A stretch of DNA of 64,000 nt from DASUAS01 sp963756895 (GCA_963756895.1 CAVWPI010000007.1:248001-312000), one strand, 5' to 3'; numbered from the stretch's first letter, positions 29,173-38,758 are shown. Translations and numbers: made by a program. Notes: generated by a model not told the origin, from the sequence alone.

Positions 29173-30397
29173 ATGGAATTCGGCATCTTCCTCAACGGCT
29201 ACATCCCCGGCCCGGCTGCCCACCAGACGGAGATGGAGCACACGATGCTCATGCGCGAGGCGGAGTACGTGATCTTCGCCGACAAGCACAACTGGAAGTA
29301 CGCGTGGTTGGGCGAGCACCACTCGCTCACCGAGTACTCGCACATGTCGGCGCCCGAGGTCGTGATGGGCTGGATCGCGTCGCAGACCGACTACATCCAC
29401 CTGTCGTCCGGCATCAACTCGCTCTCCCCGCGCAAGGAGCACCCGGTGCGCTACGCCGAGCGCGCCGCGATGCTCGACCACTTCACCGACAACCGCTACG
29501 AGTGGGGCACCGGCCGTGGCGCCGGCAGCCACGAGCTCGCCAGCTTCAACATCCTCGACCCCAGCACGACCAAGCCCGAGTGGGAAGAGGTCATCAAGGA
29601 AGTCCCGCGCATGTGGGAGCAGCTCGACTACTCGTACGAGGGCGAGTACTTCACCGTGCCCACGCCGCACAACATCCTCCCCAAGCCGTACGGCAAGGGT
29701 CACCCGGCGATCTGGGTGGCGTGCGGCAACCCGCCGACCTTCGGGCGCTGCCGGTGAGCTCGGCATCGGTGCCATCGCGTTCAACTTCGAGCCGATCTTC
29801 AACCTGAAGGGCCGCATCGACGCGTACAAGGAAGGCGTCAGCAACTGCACCGAGCCCGTCGGGCAGTTCAAGAACGACAACGTGATGATCACCAACTCGG
29901 TGATCTGCTGCGAAACACGTGAGGAAGCCCGCAAGATCGCGCTGCGCAACGGCCGCGGCTACCTCGTCACGATGGTCAACATGTACCACGACTCGATGCC
30001 GAAGTCGCAGGACGCGATCACGTGGCCCAGCGCGCCGCTCTCGTTGAAGGACCTGTCCGGTGGTGACGACGACGCGTTGCTCGACGCCATCATCGACGGC
30101 GGCAACATGCTCTGCGGCACGCCCGACGAGGTGGCCGAGCAGATCTCCCGGTGGGGCGAGGTCGGCATGGACCAGCTCGTGTTCGGCATGCCGGTCGAGG
30201 GCATGCACCAGGAAGAGGTGCTCCAGTGCCTCGAGCTCTTCGGCGACAAGGTCATCCCGCAGTTCGACCCCGACCGCACCCACTCGACCGATCGCTACCG
30301 CGCCACCGCGCAGCCGAAGTACGCCAAGTTCAACCACCCGCTGCCGGACGCCGAGTGGCCGACCATCATCCCCGAGAGCGCGCTCGTCCAGCTCTGA
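29173..30397 (+). CDS. LLM-class flavin-dependent monooxygenase-like protein (frameshifted)
   Basis: Luciferase-like alkanal monooxygenase family protein of about 408 residues. It starts MEFGIFLNGYIPGPA and shows WLGEHHSLTEYSHMSAPEV, LSSGINSLSPRKEHPVRYAERAAMLDHFTDNRYEWGTGRG-type core segments and IWVACGNPPTFG. A frame change near 29748 is repaired by one CG pair (FGRAAGELGIGAIAFN). The oxygenation substrate is unknown; the group often acts on fatty or cyclic ketone intermediates. It is followed 25 bases later by a TetR gene on the same strand. Confidence 0.86.
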
Positions 30398-30422
30398 CGC
30401 GACGACCGTCGCCGGATCCGTC

Positions 30423-31047
30423 GTGCCGCGCGACTCCACCGCCACCAAGGAACGGCTGCTCCGCGAGGCGGAGCGGCTGTTCGCGCGGCGGGGTCTCTAC
30501 CAGGTGACGGTTCGTGAGATCACGGAGGCCGCGGAGCAACGCAACGTCTCCGCGCTCAACTACCACTTCGGTTCTCGCGAGGGACTCCTCGACGCGATCC
30601 TGAGCCGGCACGGTGATCCCATCGACATCGCGCGCGGTGAGAAGCTCGACCGGGCCGGACGCGAGGCGTCGACACGCGAGCTGGTCGAGGCTCTGGTGGT
30701 GCCGTACGCCGCGAACCTCGCCCGTTCGGAGGACCGCGACTACCTGCGCATCGTGGCGCAGATGTCGGCGCAGTTCAGCACCTGGCGGGAGCGGGCGCCG
30801 GGCACCGGGCCCTACCTGATCGAGATCCTGGAGCTGCTCGAGGCGCGACCGCCGGAGCTCGCCGCGCCCGGTGCGCCGCGAGCGGGTGGTCGAGATGATC
30901 ATGCTGATGACGGTGGCGATGGCGGAACGGGCGCGCGTCATCGAAGCGCACAAGCGGGAGCCCGAGCTGGACGAGCCGACGTTCGTGGAGAACCTCACCG
31001 ACGTGCTCGTCGGCGTGCTCGAGGCTCCGGTGCGCGTTCCCCGCTGA
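30423..31047 (+). CDS. TetR family transcriptional regulator (frameshifted)
   Basis: About 208 residues. The N-terminal HTH (TKERLLREAERLFARRGLYQVTVREITEAA ending in ALNYHFGSREGLLDAIL) is clearly TetR, and a ligand-binding helical domain follows. The frame shifts near 30870. Restoring one CG pair gives APAVRRERVVEMIMLMT and a stop at 31045-31047; the uncorrected frame is Arg/Gly nonsense. It lies behind the LLM monooxygenase and probably controls that gene, perhaps through the palindrome at 29107. Confidence 0.83.
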
Positions 31048-31053
31048 GGGTCG

Positions 31054-31170
31054 CTAGCTGCGCTTGCCCTTGTTGTTCTTGCGCGCCTTGCTGCGCTGCT
31101 TCTTCCCCGCGGGACCGCCTTCGCCGCCGCGTGGAGTGAGTGGGTCGCCGGGCTTCTTCGCTTTGGCCAT
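31054..31170 (-). CDS. Very small basic protein (38 residues)
   Basis: Short open frame from ATG at 31170 to TAG at 31054: MAKAKKPGDPLTPRGGEGG then a run rich in Lys/Arg/Asn ending KNNKGKRS. It is lysine-rich although the region is GC-rich, so the coding choice looks selected (AAG codons) rather than random. It lies between the TetR gene and the P450. No function is recognised; it could be nucleic-acid binding, or a chance frame. Confidence 0.45.
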   Translation of the reverse strand: MAKAKKPGDPLTPRGGEGGPAGKKQRSKARKNNKGKRS

Positions 31171-31217
31171 GGCCGAACCCTATGGGAGCGGGGACCCCGA
31201 CGTCCGACGAAGCTCGC

Positions 31218-32465
31218 TCAACTGCGGCTCGTCGCCACCTGCAGGTGCTTGATGCCGTTGATCTGGCGCATGGCGACGCGCTCCGGGCGGCGCGACCACG
31301 GTGAGGTCGGGGAAGCGGACCGGCAGAGCTCCTGCAGCGCGATGCGGATCTCCATGCGGGCGAGGTGCGCGCCGAGGCAGAAGTGAGGGCCGCCCGCGCC
31401 GTAGCCGAGGTGGTCGTTGGGGTTCCGGGTGACGTCGAAGCGCTCGGGGTCGTCGAACGCGACCTCGTCGTGGTTGGCCGAGCGGTACCAGATGACGACC
31501 CGGTCACCCTCGACCAGCGGTTGGCCGGCGAGCTCGGTGTCGTGCGCGACGTTGCGGCGCATGTGCATCACCGGGCTCGAGTACCGCACGATCTCCTCCA
31601 CCGCGGTGGGGAAGACCGCCTCGGGATCGGCGGTGAGCACCGCCCGCTGGTCGGGGTGCTGGTCGAGCAGCCAGACCCCGTGCGCGATCCCGTTGCGTGA
31701 CGTCTCGCTGCCCGCGGCGGCGAGCGTCGAGAAGAAGCGCGCGTAGTCGCCGGGTTGGAGCCGATGCCGTTCGCCGTCGTCGTCCTCGACCTCGGCGTTG
31801 ACGAGGACGGTGGTGATGTCGTCGCGCGGATCGTCGAGCCGGAGCCGTCCCAGCTCGTGCGCGTACGCGCCGAGCTCCTCCATGACCCGGACGCGCTCGC
31901 TGATGGGCAGGCCGTTGGCGGGATCGCTGACGCCGAACACCTGCACCAGGCAGTCGAGCAGCCACTGGCTCGTCGGTTGGGGGCACCCCGAGCAACGCCG
32001 CAGATGACCTGCAGCGGGAGGCGCAGCGCAAACTCGTCGACCAGGTCGAACTCGGGCTGATCGGCGAGGCCGTCGAGCAGGGAACCGGTCGCGCTCGCGG
32101 ACGTCGTCGCGCCATCCGCTCGACCATGCGCGGCGTGAATCCCTTGTTCACGATCAGGCGGAGGCGCGTGTGCTCCGGCGGGTCGAGATGCAGGATGCTG
32201 TTGCCCGACCGCTGCGTAGTCCTCGATCATCATGTTCGGTGCGTTGCGGAAGGTGTGGAAGTCGCGGGAGACCGCGCGGACGTCGTCGTAGCGGGTGACC
32301 GACCAGAAGTCGGGGCCACGCAGGTTCCCCGAGGTCGGTGGTGCGGTGCACCGGCGACTCCGTCCGGAGCCGGGCGAACGCGGCCTCGACGTCGGGGCGG
32401 AGCGAAGAACCGGGGGTCGCCGAGCTCGATCTCGTCGAGCGCGGGGTGGCGTCCAACACCTCCAC
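31218..32465 (-). CDS. Cytochrome P450 (multiple frameshifts)
   Basis: Heme monooxygenase of about 415 residues. The I-helix is AAAGSETSRNG, the ExxR is EEIVRYSSP, and the heme-binding loop GYGAGGPHFCLGAHLAR holds the axial Cys. N-terminal segments DFWSVTRYDDVRAVSRD and HLDPPEHTRLRLIVNKGF are typical of actinobacterial CYP families. Breaks near 32452, 32425, 32325, 32214, 31990, 31975 and around 31310 split it; most are repaired by one CG/GC pair (for example AVGRNSILHLDPPEH). The GTG at 32465 starts EVLDATPALDEIEL. It is divergent from a second P450 98 bases away. Confidence 0.82.
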
Positions 32466-32562
32466 GGTCTACCGCAGATACCGTTTCCAGGTCGGTGGTG
32501 CCATCGTGCGGCGGTGCGAATACCTGTGCGGCTCCACTGCCTGCGCAACTCCGGGGGGTTCG

Positions 32563-33883
32563 ATGGCATCGGACGATCGCGTCGTCGTCGAGTTCGACCA
32601 GCACTCGCCCGAGTACCGGGAGACGTATCCGGCGAAGGCCCACGAGCTGCGCGAGCAGTGTCCCGTGGCGTGGAGCACGAACCACGACGGGTTCTGGGTC
32701 GTCACCGGTCACGACGAGCTGAGCGCGCTGTCGAAGCGCACCGACCTGCTGTCGAACGACCACGACCCCCAGCACGAGCGCAACGGCTATCAGGGCATCT
32801 CGATCCCCGAGCGCGGGACGACCCGCGGCGGCTTCATCGAGATGGATCCGCCCGAACAGTCGGAGTACCGCCGGGTCCTCAACCCGTTCCTCTCCCCTGC
32901 CGCGGTCGGCGTCTGGGAGCCCCTCATCGCCGACTTCACCCGCGCCTGCATCGACGACGTCATCGAGTCCGGTCGCCTCGACTTCGTCGACGACTTCGCC
33001 AACGTCGTCCCCGCCGTGCTCACCATGGCGATGCTCGGTCTGCCGCTCGCCGACTGGGAGATCTACTGCGAGCCCGCCCACATGCAGGTGTACACGGCAC
33101 CGGACAGCCCCAACTGGGACCGCATGATCGAGACCACCATGTTCATGGTCGGGCGGCTCGCCGAATACGTGCAGATCCGCAAGACCGAACCGCGTCCCGG
33201 CATGATCACCGCGCTGCTCAACGCCAAGGTGATGGGCGAGTTCCTCCCCGACGACGGCATCATCGGCACCGTCACGCTGCTGATCGGGGGCGGGTTCGAC
33301 ACCACGACGTCGTTGCTCGCCGGCGCGCTCGAGTGGCTCGACACGCCGCGTCGACGAGCGTGTGCGCCTGGTCGACGACACCGACTACATGAACACCGCC
33401 ACCGAGGAGTTCCTGCGTTACTTCACGCCCGCGCAGGGCGGAGGGCGCACGATCACGCAGGACTGCGAGGTCGCCGGGTTCCCGTTCTCGGCGGGCGACC
33501 GCATGTTCCTGTCGTACGCGATGTGCAACCACGATCCCGCGTCGTTCCCCGAGCCCGACGAGATCGTGCTCGACCGGTTCCCGAACCCGCACGCCGCATT
33601 CGGCCTGGGCGTGCACCGCTGCATCGGGTCCAACCTGGCCCGGCTCGACTTCAAGATGATGCTGCGGGAGGCACTGGCGCGCATGCCCGACTACCGCATC
33701 GACCGCGCCGGCGTGGAGCAGTACGAGTCGATCGGCACCATCAACGGCTACAAGCACCTCCCGGCGACGTTCACGCCCGGCCGGCGTGAGGGTCCACCAC
33801 TCGCCGAGGTGCTCGACATGTGGCAGGCGAAGCTCGACGTCGAGCCCGCACCCGAGAACCTGCGCGCGGAAGCGGGTTCGTGA
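32563..33883 (+). CDS. Cytochrome P450 (one frameshift)
   Basis: Heme monooxygenase of about 440 residues. The distal I-helix motif is LLIGGGFDTTTSL, ExxR is EEFLRYFTP, and the heme loop is AAFGLGVHRCIGSNLARL. ATG at 32563 follows a G-rich ribosome binding site. The break near 33350 is repaired by one CG pair (TPRVDERVRLVDD). The stop overlaps the start of the ferredoxin gene by one base, so the electron donor is probably made with it. The substrate is unknown; the neighbourhood suggests a lipid or alicyclic compound. Confidence 0.87.
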
Positions 33884-34080
33884 TGGCGCGGGCGATCGTG
33901 AACGCGGAGCTCTGCCAGGGGCACACGCTCTGCAACATGGCAGCCCCCGACGTCTTCCAACTCCGCGACGAGGACGGCCACGCCTACGTCGTCGTCGACG
34001 AGCTGACGCCCGAGCAGCTGCCGGCCGCCCGCAAGGCGGAGCTCGGCTGCCCCGAACGCGCCATCACCGTCGAGGAGTGA
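33883..34080 (+). CDS. 3Fe-4S type ferredoxin (P450 partner)
   Basis: Intact 65-residue ferredoxin. Cysteines in LCQGHTLC and GCPERAI give the three-cysteine pattern (Cx5C...CP) of the small 3Fe-4S ferredoxins that donate electrons to actinobacterial P450s. It starts within the stop codon of the P450 gene (TGATG). No ferredoxin reductase is present nearby, so a reductase elsewhere in the genome would be needed. Confidence 0.88.
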   Translation: MARAIVNAELCQGHTLCNMAAPDVFQLRDEDGHAYVVVDELTPEQLPAARKAELGCPERAITVEE

Positions 34081-34105
34081 CGCCACCGGAAGACCCGACC
34101 AGCAG

Positions 34106-34150
34106 GGTTGCGTCACATGAGGTCGTAGAACGACCCCGAGTGACGCAACC
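34106..34150. terminator. Long hairpin between convergent ferredoxin and beta-glucosidase genes
   Basis: Perfect 11-base arms GGTTGCGTCAC (34106-34116) / GTGACGCAACC (34140-34150), enclosing a second stem GGTCGT/ACGACC with loop AGA. It starts 25 bases after the ferredoxin stop and ends 7 bases before the glucosidase stop, without a U-tract. It probably works in both directions. Confidence 0.75.
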
Positions 34151-34156
34151 TCGTGG

Positions 34157-35329
34157 CTAGCGGGCGTTGGCGCGGATGATGTCGGCGTAGCGCGTGGCGG
34201 ACGGCTTGGGTGTGCGCACGAAGGTGGTGCGGTCGACGGACGCAAGGCCGAAGCGGGGGCCGTAGCCGAACGCCCACTCGAAGTTGTCGAGCAGGCTCCA
34301 GTAGGTGTAGCCGCGCACGTCGACGCCGTCGGCGAGGCAGTCGAGCACGCCGTCGAGTGCGGTCTCGACGTAGCGGACGCGGCAGCTCGTCGTCGTCGGT
34401 ACCGATGCCGTTCTCGGTGACCAGGATCGGCAGCGCGCCGCCGGTGTACGACCACGCGCGTCGGATGGTGGCGGCGAGCGCCTCGGGCCAGTACTCGTAG
34501 CCGAGCGGCAACACGATCGTGCCCTCCTCGGGGCCGAGCGGCCCCTTCGGGCCCACCCGCATGCGCGAATAGCACTGCACACCGAGGAAGTCGTCGCCGC
34601 CGGTGACGTCGAGGAAGGTGTCCTCCATCATCCGCTGCGTCTGCTCGAGCATCGCCTCGCCGCCGTCGACGGCCTGGTGTTCGGTCATGGAGAGGGTGAG
34701 CCCGACCGGCACTCCCGGCGCCGACGCGGGATGGCGTCGACCGCGGCGCGGTGGGCGCGGCAGAAGACGGCCGACGCACGGTGGAACTCGTCGAGGTCGG
34801 TGTGGCCGGGCGGGAACATGCCGAGCAGGTGCCCCATCACCGCGACGATGTTGGGCTCGTTGATCGTGCACGCGCGCCGCATGATCGGCGCGAGCTCACT
34901 CGCGGCACGGGCGCAGAAGCGCGCGAACACCTCGGGGGCATCGTCGGCCAACCACCCGCCACGGGCCGCGAACCAGCGCGGCGACGTGAAGTGGTGGAAC
35001 GTGACGACGGGGTCGATGCCGGCGTCGAGCAGCGCGCGGCCGAGCACGAGGTAGTGCTCGATCGCCGCGACGGACCACTCCCCTTCCTCGGGCTCGAGGC
35101 GGCTCCACTCGATCGAGAACCGGTAGCTGGTGAGCCCGAGCTCGCGCGCGAACGCCACGTCGTCGGGCCAGCGGTTCCACGAGTCGCAGGCGTCCCCGCT
35201 CGACTCGCTGGCGGCCGACCCGGGCGTGTGCTCCCACTGCCACCAGTCGTTGTTCCAGTTGCCGCCTTCGATCTGGTGGGCGGCGGTGGCCGACCCCCAC
35301 TCGAACCCGTCGGGGAACGATCGGCTCAT
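34157..35329 (-). CDS. Glycoside hydrolase family 1 beta-glucosidase (frameshifted)
   Basis: Retaining beta-glycosidase of about 390 residues, cytoplasmic (no signal peptide). GH1 marks are FEWGSATAAHQIEGG at the N-terminus, acid/base Glu in CTINEPN, nucleophile Glu in ILVTENGIG, and WSLLDNFEWAFGY near the end. Breaks at about 34730 (one G restores IPASAPGVPVGLT) and 34386 (one GC pair restores ELRRVRYVETALDG). Its ATG overlaps the stop of the PLP enzyme gene (ATGA at 35326-35329). It is thus the last member of a coupled sugar-related unit. Confidence 0.86.
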
Positions 35330-36546
35330 GCGAGGAACTCCTCCACGGTCCTGGTGACGACGTCGAGGGTCTCGTCGCCGAAGGCGTGGCTCAGCGGCAG
35401 CAGCACGCCCCGTTCCATGACCGCGTCGGCGTGGGGCAGACCGTCGCCCGGTACCCGCACCGGCACGCCGCCGAGCATCGGCTGGCGGGTGACGTTGCCG
35501 GTCCAGATGGTGCGGGTGTCGATGCCGCGCCCGTCGAGGAACACCTGGAGGTCGGCGCGTTCGAAGCCGGCATCGGGCTCGATCATCAGCGGGTAGCCGA
35601 GCCACGCGGTCTCCAACTCGGGGAGCTGCTGCGGGAGCGCGAAGCGGTCGGTGTGCGCGGCGAACCACTCGGAGTACCGGGCGTGGTGTCGCCGACGCAG
35701 GTCCAGGTTCTCGGCGAGCTTCTCCAGTTGCACGAGCCCGAACGCTGCGCCCAGCTCCGACGGCTCGAAGTTCCACGCCACCTCGTCGAAGATGAACTGG
35801 TTGTCGTAGTGGATGCCGTCGAGGTCCTGCCAGAAGTCGTGCTCGCGCCGCTTCGATCCGAAGAAGTTGACCTCCGAACGCCTCCCCCACCGGCGGAGCA
35901 TGACGGCCCGGTCGCGCCACGCGTCGTCGTCGACCATCACCATCCCACCGTTGCCGGCGCAGGTGATGACATGTGAGTTGGCGAAGCTGGTGACGCTGAT
36001 GGTCGAGCGCGCGCCGGTCGGCGTGCCGCGCAGCGTCGCACCGAGCGTGTCGCACGAGTCCTCGACGACGGGGAGGTCGTGGCGTGCCGCGATCTCGGCG
36101 ATGCGGTCCCAGTCGGGCGCGTTGCCGATGAGGTTGGGGAACAGGAGCGCACCGGTGCGGTCGGTGATCATCTCCTCGATGCGGTCGACGTCGACGCAGT
36201 AGGTGAGGGGCGCGCAGTCGACGAAGACGGGGACCCAGCCGCCGCGCACGATCGGGGCGACGTCGGTGGAGAAGGTGAGCGCGCACGTGACCACCTCCGC
36301 ACCGGGCGGGAGGGCGAGCAGCTCCAGCGCGAGGTACAGCGCCGACGACCCCGAGTTGCACATGACGCCGTGGGCCTTGCCGAAGCGTGCCGCCACCTCG
36401 CGCTCCATGCGCACGACGCGCCGTCCCGGCCACAAACCCTGCGGCCCCGAGCGCAGCACCTCGACGACCGCGTCGATCTCACGCTCGTCGTGCACGCTGC
36501 TCGAGTAGAAGATCCGCTCGTCGCCATCGCTCGCGCTCGCGCTCAC
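35326..36546 (-). CDS. DegT/RfbH-like PLP enzyme with His in place of the PLP lysine
   Basis: Intact 406-residue fold-type I PLP protein of the DegT/DnrJ/EryC1/StrS family. NSGSSALYLALELL, NLIGNAPDWDRI, VEDSCDTLGAT and PTGARSTISVTSF align best with RfbH/E1 and ColD sugar 3-dehydratases. At the position of the Schiff-base Lys the sequence is SFANSHVITCAGNGGMV, so the Lys is a His, as in RfbH and ColD. The Cys cluster of the RfbH/E1 iron-sulfur site is not seen. This predicts a PLP/PMP-dependent dehydratase rather than a transaminase. The GTG start overlaps the SDR stop; it is coupled on both sides. Confidence 0.8.
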   Translation of the reverse strand: MSASASDGDERIFYSSSVHDEREIDAVVEVLRSGPQGLWPGRRVVRMEREVAARFGKAHGVMCNSGSSALYLALELLALPPGAEVVTCALTFSTDVAPIVRGGWVPVFVDCAPLTYCVDVDRIEEMITDRTGALLFPNLIGNAPDWDRIAEIAARHDLPVVEDSCDTLGATLRGTPTGARSTISVTSFANSHVITCAGNGGMVMVDDDAWRDRAVMLRRWGRRSEVNFFGSKRREHDFWQDLDGIHYDNQFIFDEVAWNFEPSELGAAFGLVQLEKLAENLDLRRRHHARYSEWFAAHTDRFALPQQLPELETAWLGYPLMIEPDAGFERADLQVFLDGRGIDTRTIWTGNVTRQPMLGGVPVRVPGDGLPHADAVMERGVLLPLSHAFGDETLDVVTRTVEEFLA

Positions 36547-37334
36547 GCCATCCACCGCCCGCCGTTGACGTCGAGGGTCTGGCCGGTGATCGAGCGGGCG
36601 CGATCGGAGGCGAGGAACACGATGGCATCGGCGATGTCGTCGGGGGTCGGCAGCCGTCGCAGCGCGGTGTCGGCCGCGATCTGCTCCTGCACCGCTTCGA
36701 CCGTCGTGCCGCGCCGCTCGGCCATCCGGGTGAACATCGTCTCGGTGTTGGGACCGGGCACGAATCCCGGAACCACCACGTTCACGCGGATCCCATCGAC
36801 GCCCACCTCGCGCGCCAGCGTCTGGGCGGCGACCGTGAGCGCGGCCTTCGTCGCCGCGTAGGCACCCTGGCCGGGATTGATCGCCCGCACCGCCAACGCC
36901 GAGACGGCCACGATCGCACCGTCGCCCGCCACCGCGAGGTGCGGGACCGCGGCGCGGAACAGCTCGAGTGGACCGAGCACGTTGACCAGCCAGCTCTGCT
37001 GCCAGTCGTCGAGGTCGGCGTGCATGATCGTGTGGTTCGGCGCGCCCTTCGCCGCGCTGCTCACCACGACGTCGAGACGATCGAAGTGCTCGACCGCGCG
37101 TTCGACCAGTGCACGGCACTGCGCGACGTCGCCGGTGTCGGTCGGGACCGAGAGCGCCCGCGCCCCGATGTCCTCGAGCTCGTCCTCGACTTCGCGGAGG
37201 TAGTCGGCGCGCCGGGCGGCGACGACCACGTCGCAGCCCTCGCGCGCCAGCGCGAGCGCGGTCGACCGTCCGATGCCGGGTCCGACGCCGGTGACGATCG
37301 CGACCCGGCGGGCGTCGACGTCGGCGAGGCTCAC
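36543..37334 (-). CDS. Short-chain dehydrogenase/reductase
   Basis: Intact 263-residue classical SDR: VAIVTGVGPGIGRS cofactor loop, VVVSSAAKG in place of the NNAG motif, Ser in AVSALAVRA and YAATKAALT as the catalytic Tyr/Lys. C-terminal RSITGQTLDVNGGRW is typical. GTG start at 37334, inside the first copy of a 32-base tandem repeat. It is coupled to the downstream PLP enzyme (GTGA overlap) and GH1 gene, so its substrate may be a sugar or glycoside. It lies downstream of a MarR gene on the same strand. Confidence 0.88.
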   Translation of the reverse strand: MSLADVDARRVAIVTGVGPGIGRSTALALAREGCDVVVAARRADYLREVEDELEDIGARALSVPTDTGDVAQCRALVERAVEHFDRLDVVVSSAAKGAPNHTIMHADLDDWQQSWLVNVLGPLELFRAAVPHLAVAGDGAIVAVSALAVRAINPGQGAYAATKAALTVAAQTLAREVGVDGIRVNVVVPGFVPGPNTETMFTRMAERRGTTVEAVQEQIAADTALRRLPTPDDIADAIVFLASDRARSITGQTLDVNGGRWMA

Positions 37335-37392
37335 GGCGCCTCCATGGGCCGTTCGCTCACGCTCACGACACCTCCATGGGCCGTTCGCTCAG
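37329..37392. repeat. 32-base tandem duplication between MarR and SDR genes
   Basis: Two consecutive copies of a 32-base unit (37329-37360 and 37361-37392) that differ at four positions, followed by the first bases of a third copy which holds the MarR stop codon. Each unit carries, on the minus strand, GTGAGC and a CCATGG core, so the SDR start codon region has been copied. It probably arose by slippage and may supply alternative starts. Confidence 0.7.
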
Positions 37393-37394
37393 GC

Positions 37395-37847
37395 TCACGG
37401 CCGTGCCGCGCCGAAGTCGTCGGCCATGCGGGCGAGCAACCGGGCGAGCTCGGTCAGCTCGCTCGCCTTCCACCCGGCCAGGGCGTCGCCGGCCGCGGCC
37501 ACCGACGCGGCCCGGAGGCGGCGGTACGCGTCGCGACCCTTGGCGGTGATCTCCACGACAACCGCGCGGCCGTCGGACCCGTCGGAACCACGGGTGACGA
37601 ACCCGTGCTCTGCCAGGTGACCCAGCTCCCGGCTGGCGAGTGGCGCCACCATGCCCGCCCGCCGGGCCACCGCCGACACCCGCTGCGGGCCACCCCGCTC
37701 GAGCACCCCCAAGATGCCCATGCCCGGGGCGGACACGTCGACGCCAGCCCGGTCGGCCCGGCGGCGCGCCGCCATGACGCTCGACCCCGACCGTCCGATG
37801 CGGCCCATCGACCGCTCGATCTGCTCCAGCGCCTCGGCCCGTCGCAC
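37395..37847 (-). CDS. MarR family transcriptional regulator
   Basis: Intact 150-residue winged-helix regulator. The HTH region reads VSAVARRAGMVAPLASRELGHLAEHGFVTRGSDGSDGRAVVVEIT (wing GSDGSDGRA), and a dimerisation helix ALEQIERSMGRIGR lies at the N-terminus. It has a GTG start at 37847. It is divergent from the SDR at 37936 and first in line with the SDR-PLP-GH1 unit, so it probably controls one or both through the intergenic palindrome at 37895. Confidence 0.87.
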   Translation of the reverse strand: MRRAEALEQIERSMGRIGRSGSSVMAARRRADRAGVDVSAPGMGILGVLERGGPQRVSAVARRAGMVAPLASRELGHLAEHGFVTRGSDGSDGRAVVVEITAKGRDAYRRLRAASVAAAGDALAGWKASELTELARLLARMADDFGAARP

Positions 37848-37894
37848 GACGCGGAGCGTACCGCAGCACTTGCGGCGACGACGTCGAGATCCTT

Positions 37895-37903
37895 AACATT
37901 GTT
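37895..37903. promoter_or_regulatory. Candidate MarR operator
   Basis: AACA-T-TGTT, a perfect short palindrome in an A/T-rich island (CCTTAACATTGTTCTCTACT) of the 88-base divergent region between the MarR gene and the SDR at 37936. The position suits repression of both promoters; the short arms make this only a candidate. Confidence 0.35.
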
Positions 37904-37935
37904 CTCTACTTGGCGGATCGATCGAAGGGGACGAC

Positions 37936-38733
37936 ATGGGACGGCTCGAGCAGCGGGTCGCGGTGATCACCGGCGGCGGCGAGGGCATCGGCAAGGGCAT
38001 CGCCCGCCGCTTCGCCGAAGAGGGCGCTCGTCTCCTGATCGCGGAGATCGACGAGGATCGCGGTCGCACCACCGCCGACGAGCTGGCGTCGTCGACCGGC
38101 GCCGAGACGCTCTTCGTGCGCACCGACGTCGGCCGCAAGGGCGACAACGAGGCGATGATCGATGCCGCCGTCGAGCGGTGGGGCACGATCGACATCCTCG
38201 TGAACAACGCCTGGGGTGGTGGCAAGATCAGCCGCGCCGAGCTCAAGACCGACGCGCTCATCGACCACGGTCTCGCCATCGGCTTCCGCGGACCGCTCTG
38301 GGCGATGCAGGCCGCCTTTCCCACCATGAACGCGAACGGCTACGGCCGCGTGATCAACATCTGCTCGCTGAACGGCGTGAACGCGCACATCGGCACGCTC
38401 GAGTACAACACCGCCAAGGAGGCGCTGCGGGCGGCGACCCGTACTGCGGCGCGGGAGTGGGCGAGCACCGGCATCGTGCTCAACGTGATCTGCCCGGCCG
38501 CGAAGTCGTTCACCTTCAAGGAGGTGATGGCCGAGCACCCCGAGCTCGTCGCCGCCGCCGACGCCAGCAACCCGATGGGGCGCATCGGCGACACCTACGA
38601 GGACATCGCGCCGGTTGCCCTCTTCCTCGCCAGCGACGACTGCCGCTACCTCACCGGCAACACGCTCTTCGTCGACGGGGGCAGCCACATCAACGGCTCG
38701 GCCTGGGCGCCCGACCTCCCCGACGAGCCGTAG
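37936..38733 (+). CDS. Short-chain dehydrogenase/reductase
   Basis: Intact 265-residue SDR, ATG at 37936. The cofactor loop is TGGGEGIGKGIA; the usual NNAG appears as LVNNAWGGG. Catalytic Ser and Tyr/Lys appear as NICSLNGVN and YNTAKEALR, and the C-terminus as YLTGNTLFVDGGSHI. It is first in a plus-strand unit with the acyl-CoA racemase and alcohol dehydrogenase. A role as hydroxyacyl-CoA dehydrogenase is plausible from the neighbours but not shown by sequence. Confidence 0.88.
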   Translation: MGRLEQRVAVITGGGEGIGKGIARRFAEEGARLLIAEIDEDRGRTTADELASSTGAETLFVRTDVGRKGDNEAMIDAAVERWGTIDILVNNAWGGGKISRAELKTDALIDHGLAIGFRGPLWAMQAAFPTMNANGYGRVINICSLNGVNAHIGTLEYNTAKEALRAATRTAAREWASTGIVLNVICPAAKSFTFKEVMAEHPELVAAADASNPMGRIGDTYEDIAPVALFLASDDCRYLTGNTLFVDGGSHINGSAWAPDLPDEP

Positions 38734-38758
38734 GCCGACGCGCCGTAGGCTCGCCCCC

